Source: JBFKUL01 sp041635755
GTDB lineage: Bacteria; Pseudomonadota; Gammaproteobacteria; Burkholderiales; SG8-39
Assembly: GCA_041635755.1 (NCBI GenBank)
Contig: JBFKUL010000080.1
Coordinates: 1 to 11,194, forward strand
Direction: 5' to 3'
DNA: 11,194 nt
Part shown: positions 6,804-11,194 of the stretch, in pieces
Layout of the letters: every line of letters begins with the position of its first letter
Position numbering within the stretch: position 1 is the stretch's first letter
Translations under genes and position numbers: made by a program
Notes under the pieces: generated by a model
Databases searched by the model: none
Told to the model about the DNA's origin: nothing
What the model saw: the letters and a program-made list of their open reading frames with translations, nothing else

Positions 6804-7235
6804 TCAGGCCGTCTTCGGCGCACAGCACGCGGCGCTCGCCCGCGACTCGGCCGCGACATCGGAGCCGAACGTGGGAATCGTCGCGAGCGTGCGAAACGAT
6901 TCCCAGGCGATGCCTTGCGGATCGATGGTCCAGTACTTGTCGCTGCGCGCGTAGCAGCAGGCCGCGCCCGACTGTGCGGTCACGGAAACGTCGGCCTGCG
7001 CCAGTCGCGTGTGGAGCTCCTCGAGCTCCGCTTCATCCTCAGCCTGGATCCCGAGATGATCGAGTCCCGGCCGCTTGCCGCGAGTCGAGATGGCGAAATT
7101 GACGCGCGGGTCGTCGAGCTGCCACTTGGCGTAGTCGTCCCTGACCACAACGGGCTCGGCGGCGAACAGCGCCGAGTAAAAACGCAGGCTCTGCGCCAGG
7201 TCACGCACCGCGACGTGCACGTGCAGTCTTTTCAC
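6804..7235 (-). CDS. arsI: ArsI-type C-As lyase / CadI-family VOC metalloenzyme
   Basis: This 143-residue vicinal-oxygen-chelate (glyoxalase-fold) protein has the hallmarks of ArsI, the Fe(II) dioxygenase that cleaves the carbon-arsenic bond of trivalent organoarsenicals such as methylarsenite. The start MKRLHVHVAVRDL, the stretch DDYAKWQLDDPRVNFAIS (33-50), LDHLGIQ (58-64), CCYARSDKYWTIDPQGIAWE (93-112) and a Cys-Cys near the end (137-138) are all family features. Predicted metal ligands are His5, His60 and Glu112; Cys93-Cys94 is the expected arsenic-binding pair. I chose the GTG at 7235 because AAGGAG lies 6 bases upstream and it gives the family's N-terminus; the frame is open to 7295 but that part is unlike the family. 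The first 35 bases lie inside arsR. The related cadmium-induced CadI proteins share this sequence pattern, so the inducing metal is not certain. Confidence 0.93.
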   Translation of the reverse strand: MKRLHVHVAVRDLAQSLRFYSALFAAEPVVVRDDYAKWQLDDPRVNFAISTRGKRPGLDHLGIQAEDEAELEELHTRLAQADVSVTAQSGAACCYARSDKYWTIDPQGIAWESFRTLATIPTFGSDVAAESRASAACCAPKTA

Positions 7236-7569
7236 GACTTGCTCCTTTCGAGGTTGTTGAGCGGACCGTGCCGGACGCGCAACCCGACGCGCCACAGCAG
7301 TTTTCGGTCAGATAGGCGATCAGCGCATTGATCGATTCGTAGTCCGCCACGTAGATGACGTAGCGCCCGTCCTGGCGGCCGCTTACCAGCCCTGCCTGCG
7401 CCAGCTGCGCCAGATGGAAAGACAGGGTCGCGGGCGGCAAGCCCAGCTCCGCGCCAATGCTGCCCGCCGGCAGCCCTTCCGGGCCCACCTCCACCAGCAG
7501 GCGGAACACGGCCAGGCGCGAGGCCTGCGACAGCGCCGACAGTGCTGCAAGCGCGCGGCTTGTTTCCAT
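7201..7569 (-). CDS. arsR: ArsR-family metalloregulatory repressor
   Basis: This 122-residue winged-helix repressor (SmtB/ArsR family) would sit on the operon promoter and leave when arsenite, antimonite or a trivalent organoarsenical binds. The helix-turn-helix spans about residues 33-62 with recognition helix ATLSFHLAQLAQAGLV, and the wing is GRQDGRYVIYV (64-74). The N-terminal part begins ALAALSALSQASRLAVFRLL. The ELCVCDL-type site of classical plasmid ArsR is missing; instead ENCCGASGC (89-97) offers Cys91, Cys92 and Cys97, like the C-terminal three-Cys site described for Acidithiobacillus ferrooxidans ArsR. A 25-residue Ser/Thr/Arg/Lys-rich tail follows, whose codons also hold the arsI ribosome-binding site and start. 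The frame is open to 7779, but the ATG at 7569 gives the family N-terminus and fits the promoter. The mRNA is probably leaderless. Confidence 0.93.
   Translation of the reverse strand: METSRALAALSALSQASRLAVFRLLVEVGPEGLPAGSIGAELGLPPATLSFHLAQLAQAGLVSGRQDGRYVIYVADYESINALIAYLTENCCGASGCASGTVRSTTSKGASREKTARARRGA
7242..7247 (-). promoter_or_regulatory. Ribosome-binding site deciding the arsI GTG start
   Basis: AAGGAG on the minus strand lies 6 bases before the GTG at 7235, inside the arsR reading frame. Its strength and spacing outweigh the non-ATG codon, and ribosomes finishing arsR would pass over it, so the two genes are probably coupled. Confidence 0.7.
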
Positions 7570-7589
7570 ATTTCCAATAATATGGAAAC
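7562..7589. promoter_or_regulatory. Palindromic ArsR operator over promoter and start codon
   Basis: GTTTCCATATT (7562-7572) and AATATGGAAAC (7579-7589) form a perfect 11-bp inverted repeat with a 6-base spacer, AT-rich in a GC-rich surrounding. It covers the -10 element, the predicted transcription start and the arsR ATG. ArsR-family proteins bind such AT-rich dyads as dimers, so autorepression is the natural reading. Confidence 0.7.
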
Positions 7590-7605
7590 TTTGGCCCGGT
7601 GGCAA
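7577..7605 (-). promoter_or_regulatory. Sigma70 promoter of arsR-arsI
   Basis: TTGCCA (7605-7600) and TATTAT (7582-7577), each 5 of 6 to consensus, are separated by exactly 17 bases. The expected transcription start is about 7570, one base from the A of the arsR ATG at 7569, implying a leaderless message. The -10 lies within the palindromic operator. Confidence 0.65.
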
Positions 7606-7645
7606 GCGACCGCTTGAGCGGCCTGCGAAACAGCCGATGGAAACG

Positions 7646-9001
7646 TCAGGCGTGCGCGGCGCGGCGCACCGCTTCCGCGATCGACTCGGCGGCAGCCTCG
7701 ATATCGGCGCGCGGTTTGCCTTCAACCATGACGCGGAGCACCGGCTCGGTGCCCGAAGGGCGCAGCAACACGCGCCCACGCCCGTCGAGGGCGCGTTCGG
7801 CTTCGGCGTGCGCCGTCCGCACCGCGTCGTGCGCGCGCCAGTCGAACCCGCGCGGCACTTCGACGTTGAGCAGCACTTGAGGAAACATCACCAGGTCCGA
7901 CGTCAGCGCGGCGAGCGACTTGCCGGTAGCGCGCATCGCGCCAAGCACTTGCAACGCCGACACGACGCCGTCCCCGGTCGTGTGCCGATCGAGGCAGATG
8001 ATGTGCCCCGAGTTCTCGCCGCCGTACAACCAGCCCTTTTCCCGCATCAGCTCGAGCACATAGCGATCACCGACGCGCGCGCGGGCAAACGCGATGCCGA
8101 GCCGCTTGAATGCCTGCTCGAGTGCGAGGTTGGTCATCAAGGTGCCGGCGACGCCGGCAACCTTCTCCCGCGCCGAGCGCTGCTGCACGATGGCATAAAG
8201 CAGCTGGTCGCCGTCGTAGACCGTTCCCTCGCCATCAATCACCACCACGCGATCCGCGTCGCCGTCCAACGCCACGCCCAGGTCTGCGTCATGCTGCTCG
8301 ACCGTCGCACGCAGCTGTTGCGGCGCGGTGGCGCCGAACTTGTCGTTGATGTTGAATCCGTCCGGCGCATTTCCAATCGGCACCACCTCCGCGCCGAGCT
8401 CGTGGAATACGTGGGGCGCCACGTCGTATGCCGCGCCGTGCGCGCAATCCACCGCAATCTTCATGCCCTTCAGATCAAGTTCGGCCGGAAAGGTCGACTT
8501 GCAAAATTCAATGTAGCGTCCGGCCGCATCGTCGACGCGTCGTGCGCGACCGAGGTGCGCCGACTCATTGCAGCCCATCGGCTTTTCGAGCTCGCGCTCG
8601 ATTTCGTGCTCGATGGCATCGGCCAGCTTGAAGCCGTCCCCGGAAAAGAACTTGATGCCGTTGTCCGCGTAAGGATTGTGCGACGCACTGATGACCACCC
8701 CGACCGTAAGCCGCAGCGCCCGCGTGAGGTACGCAACGCCCGGGGTCGGCAAAGGCCCGCACAGTAATACGTCGACGCCCGCGGCCGAAAACCCCGCCTC
8801 GAGTGCAGCCTCGATCATGTAGCCCGAGATGCGGGTGTCCTTGCCGATGAGCACCGTGGGCCGCTCGGCGCCGCCCACCGCGCCTCGTGCGGCAAGCACC
8901 TTGCCGGCAGCGTAACCGAGCTGCAGCACGAAATCGGCGGTCATCGGGACGCGCCCGACCGTGCCGCGAATGCCGTCCGTCCCGAAATGTTGTCTGTTCA
9001 T
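7646..9001 (-). CDS. glmM: Phosphoglucosamine mutase GlmM
   Basis: GlmM (451 residues) converts glucosamine-6-phosphate to glucosamine-1-phosphate in the cytoplasm, for peptidoglycan and lipopolysaccharide precursors. It begins with the family signature FGTDGIRG (6-13). The active-site phosphoserine is Ser107 in ISASHNPYADNGIKFFSGDG (104-123); the Mg loop is DGDADR (246-251); the sugar-binding loop is GGENSGH (327-333); and the phosphate-binding loop is RPSGTEPVLRVM (414-425). Length is normal and all four domains are intact. The ATG at 9001 lies 6 bases after GGAG and overlaps the folP stop as ATGA; the open frame upstream to 9433 is only the opposite frame of folP. The ftsH-folP-glmM order is conserved in many proteobacteria. 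What follows, arsR-arsI rather than a direct pstS, is less usual. Confidence 0.97.
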   Translation of the reverse strand: MNRQHFGTDGIRGTVGRVPMTADFVLQLGYAAGKVLAARGAVGGAERPTVLIGKDTRISGYMIEAALEAGFSAAGVDVLLCGPLPTPGVAYLTRALRLTVGVVISASHNPYADNGIKFFSGDGFKLADAIEHEIERELEKPMGCNESAHLGRARRVDDAAGRYIEFCKSTFPAELDLKGMKIAVDCAHGAAYDVAPHVFHELGAEVVPIGNAPDGFNINDKFGATAPQQLRATVEQHDADLGVALDGDADRVVVIDGEGTVYDGDQLLYAIVQQRSAREKVAGVAGTLMTNLALEQAFKRLGIAFARARVGDRYVLELMREKGWLYGGENSGHIICLDRHTTGDGVVSALQVLGAMRATGKSLAALTSDLVMFPQVLLNVEVPRGFDWRAHDAVRTAHAEAERALDGRGRVLLRPSGTEPVLRVMVEGKPRADIEAAAESIAEAVRRAAHA

Positions 9002-9864
9002 GGCGCTCCAGTGCGAAAGGCTTCCCATACGGCCAGCGCATCGCGCGTCGGCCCCACGTCGTGTACGCGCAGTATTCTCGCGCCGCTTTGCGCGGCGAGC
9101 AAAGCGGCCGCAACGCTGGCGGCAAGCCGCTCGCCTACCGGGCGTCCAGTCACCTGTCCGAGGGTCGACTTGCGCGACCAACCGGCCATCAACGGCACGC
9201 CCAGCTCGGCGAACTCGGCGAAGCGCCGCTGCAGCTCGAGGTTGTGCCGTACGGTCTTGCCGAAGCCGAAGCCGACATCGGCGACCAGGCGCTCGCGCGC
9301 GATGCCCGCGCGCAGCGCGGCGTCGATGCGGCGGGCAAGGAACGCCTTGACCTCGGCTACGACGTCGTCGTAGCGCGGCTCCCGCTGCATGGTGCCCGGC
9401 TCGCCTTGCTTGTGCATCAGGCACACCGCACAACGGCTTTCAGCGACGGTCTCGAGGGCGCCGGGCGCCGCAAGCGCGTCGATGTCATTGATCATGGAGA
9501 TGCCCGCGGCCAGCACCGTGCGCATGACGTGCGGTCGACGAGTATCCACCGAAAGTGGTACATCGACACCGGCCAATCCCTCCACCACCGGAAGAATCCG
9601 CGCGAGCTCTTCCTCCTCGCTCAGGGGCGCCGCACCCGGACGCGTGGACTCGCCGCCGATATCGATGATCGCGGCGCCCTCTTCGAGCATCTGCTTCGCC
9701 TGCGCCAGTGCGGCATTGCGCCCGACAAAGCGTCCACCATCGGAAAACGAGTCGGGCGTGACGTTGAGCACGCCCATCAGGACAGGCCGCTCGAGCGCCA
9801 GGACATAACGCCCGCAATGCAGGTTCATGGCCCGGCGGGATTCGAGCGCGAGGGCACGAAGCAT
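8998..9864 (-). CDS. folP: Dihydropteroate synthase FolP
   Basis: FolP (288 residues) joins p-aminobenzoate to hydroxymethyl-dihydropterin diphosphate in folate synthesis and is the sulfonamide target. Pterin and diphosphate contacts are visible in MGVLNVTPDSFSDGG (30-44), IDIGGESTRPGA (67-78), SVDTRR (105-110), MINDIDAL (124-131), ADVGFGFGKT (195-204), GWSRKSTLG (228-236) with Lys232, and RVHDV (266-270). The usual DPGxGFGK reads DVGFGFGK here, a mild deviation. Two starts are possible: ATG at 9864 with GGAGG only 2 bases away, and ATG at 9828 (MNLHCGRYVL) giving the usual family N-terminus and 276 residues but no clear ribosome-binding site. It lies 23 bases after ftsH and overlaps glmM by 4 bases, indicating one operon. 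Confidence 0.96.
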   Translation of the reverse strand: MLRALALESRRAMNLHCGRYVLALERPVLMGVLNVTPDSFSDGGRFVGRNAALAQAKQMLEEGAAIIDIGGESTRPGAAPLSEEEELARILPVVEGLAGVDVPLSVDTRRPHVMRTVLAAGISMINDIDALAAPGALETVAESRCAVCLMHKQGEPGTMQREPRYDDVVAEVKAFLARRIDAALRAGIARERLVADVGFGFGKTVRHNLELQRRFAEFAELGVPLMAGWSRKSTLGQVTGRPVGERLAASVAAALLAAQSGARILRVHDVGPTRDALAVWEAFRTGAP

Positions 9865-9887
9865 GCCCTCCGACCTTCGGCGCCGGG

Positions 9888-11194
<1,307 letters not shown>

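Noticed and set aside
6572..6954. Small plus-strand genes in the arsI-pstS gap
   Set aside because: Two short overlapping frames have Arg/Pro/Gly-rich translations, no ribosome-binding site and no family likeness, and one runs into arsI on the opposite strand.
6804..7605. arsRI as a mobile-element insertion
   Set aside because: I found no transposase, terminal inverted repeats, flanking direct repeats or tRNA target, and G+C of the genes matches the neighbours; transfer cannot be shown from this window.
7570..7779. N-terminal extension of arsR
   Set aside because: It would run through the promoter, the operator and the glmM 3' end, and its sequence does not resemble ArsR proteins.
7457..8767. 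Long plus-strand open frame of 436 codons
   Set aside because: It lies antisense to glmM and arsR, which have full motif support. The translation is Arg/His/Ala-rich without recognisable domains, as expected for the opposite frame of a GC-rich gene.
9002..9433. N-terminal extension of glmM
   Set aside because: The extension reads through folP in another frame and is Arg-rich; FGTDGIRG begins at the normal place from the ATG at 9001, which has a ribosome-binding site.

Overview
The window looks like a GC-rich betaproteobacterial chromosome. The reasons are the high G+C content with G/C-rich third codon positions, FtsH, FolP, GlmM and Pst proteins of clear proteobacterial type, and the order ftsH-folP-glmM followed by pstSCAB, which is typical of that class. 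This taxonomic call is an inference. Every supported gene lies on the minus strand, so transcription runs from the high coordinates to the low ones. No tRNA, rRNA, CRISPR array or insertion sequence was seen.

In transcription order, the right end (11194 to 7646) holds a housekeeping block. It has the 3' two-thirds of ftsH (AAA+ membrane protease, cut by the window edge in its Walker A motif), folP (dihydropteroate synthase) and glmM (phosphoglucosamine mutase). folP and glmM overlap by 4 bases (ATGA). Next comes a compact arsenic module (7605 to 6804): a good sigma70-type promoter, an 11+11 bp palindrome covering the -10 element, the predicted transcription start and the ATG, then arsR and arsI. 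These two genes overlap by 35 bases. ArsR carries a C-terminal Cys-Cys-x4-Cys site. ArsI has the His/His/Glu metal triad and adjacent Cys pair of C-As lyases.

A 305-base gap follows. It contains GC hairpins, a Pho-box-like promoter and an inverted repeat over the pstS Shine-Dalgarno sequence. Then comes the high-affinity phosphate transporter pstS-pstC-pstA-pstB (6498 to 2701). pstC/pstA and pstA/pstB overlap, and a terminator-like hairpin sits between pstS and pstC. The usual phoU/phoB/phoR continuation is absent.

A separate promoter at 2571-2542 leads into a thiamine-diphosphate 2-oxoacid dehydrogenase E1 alpha/E1 beta pair of acetoin/pyruvate dehydrogenase type. A protein of unknown function follows and runs off the left edge. 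It shows two GSHG motifs, suggesting an internal duplication.

The genes most likely work as follows: ArsR/ArsI detoxify organic arsenicals next to the phosphate importer, whose substrate resembles arsenate. PstS binds phosphate in the periplasm, PstC and PstA form the channel and PstB supplies ATP-driven power. The E1 pair decarboxylates a 2-oxoacid or acetoin-like substrate, with E2/E3 partners that are not in view.
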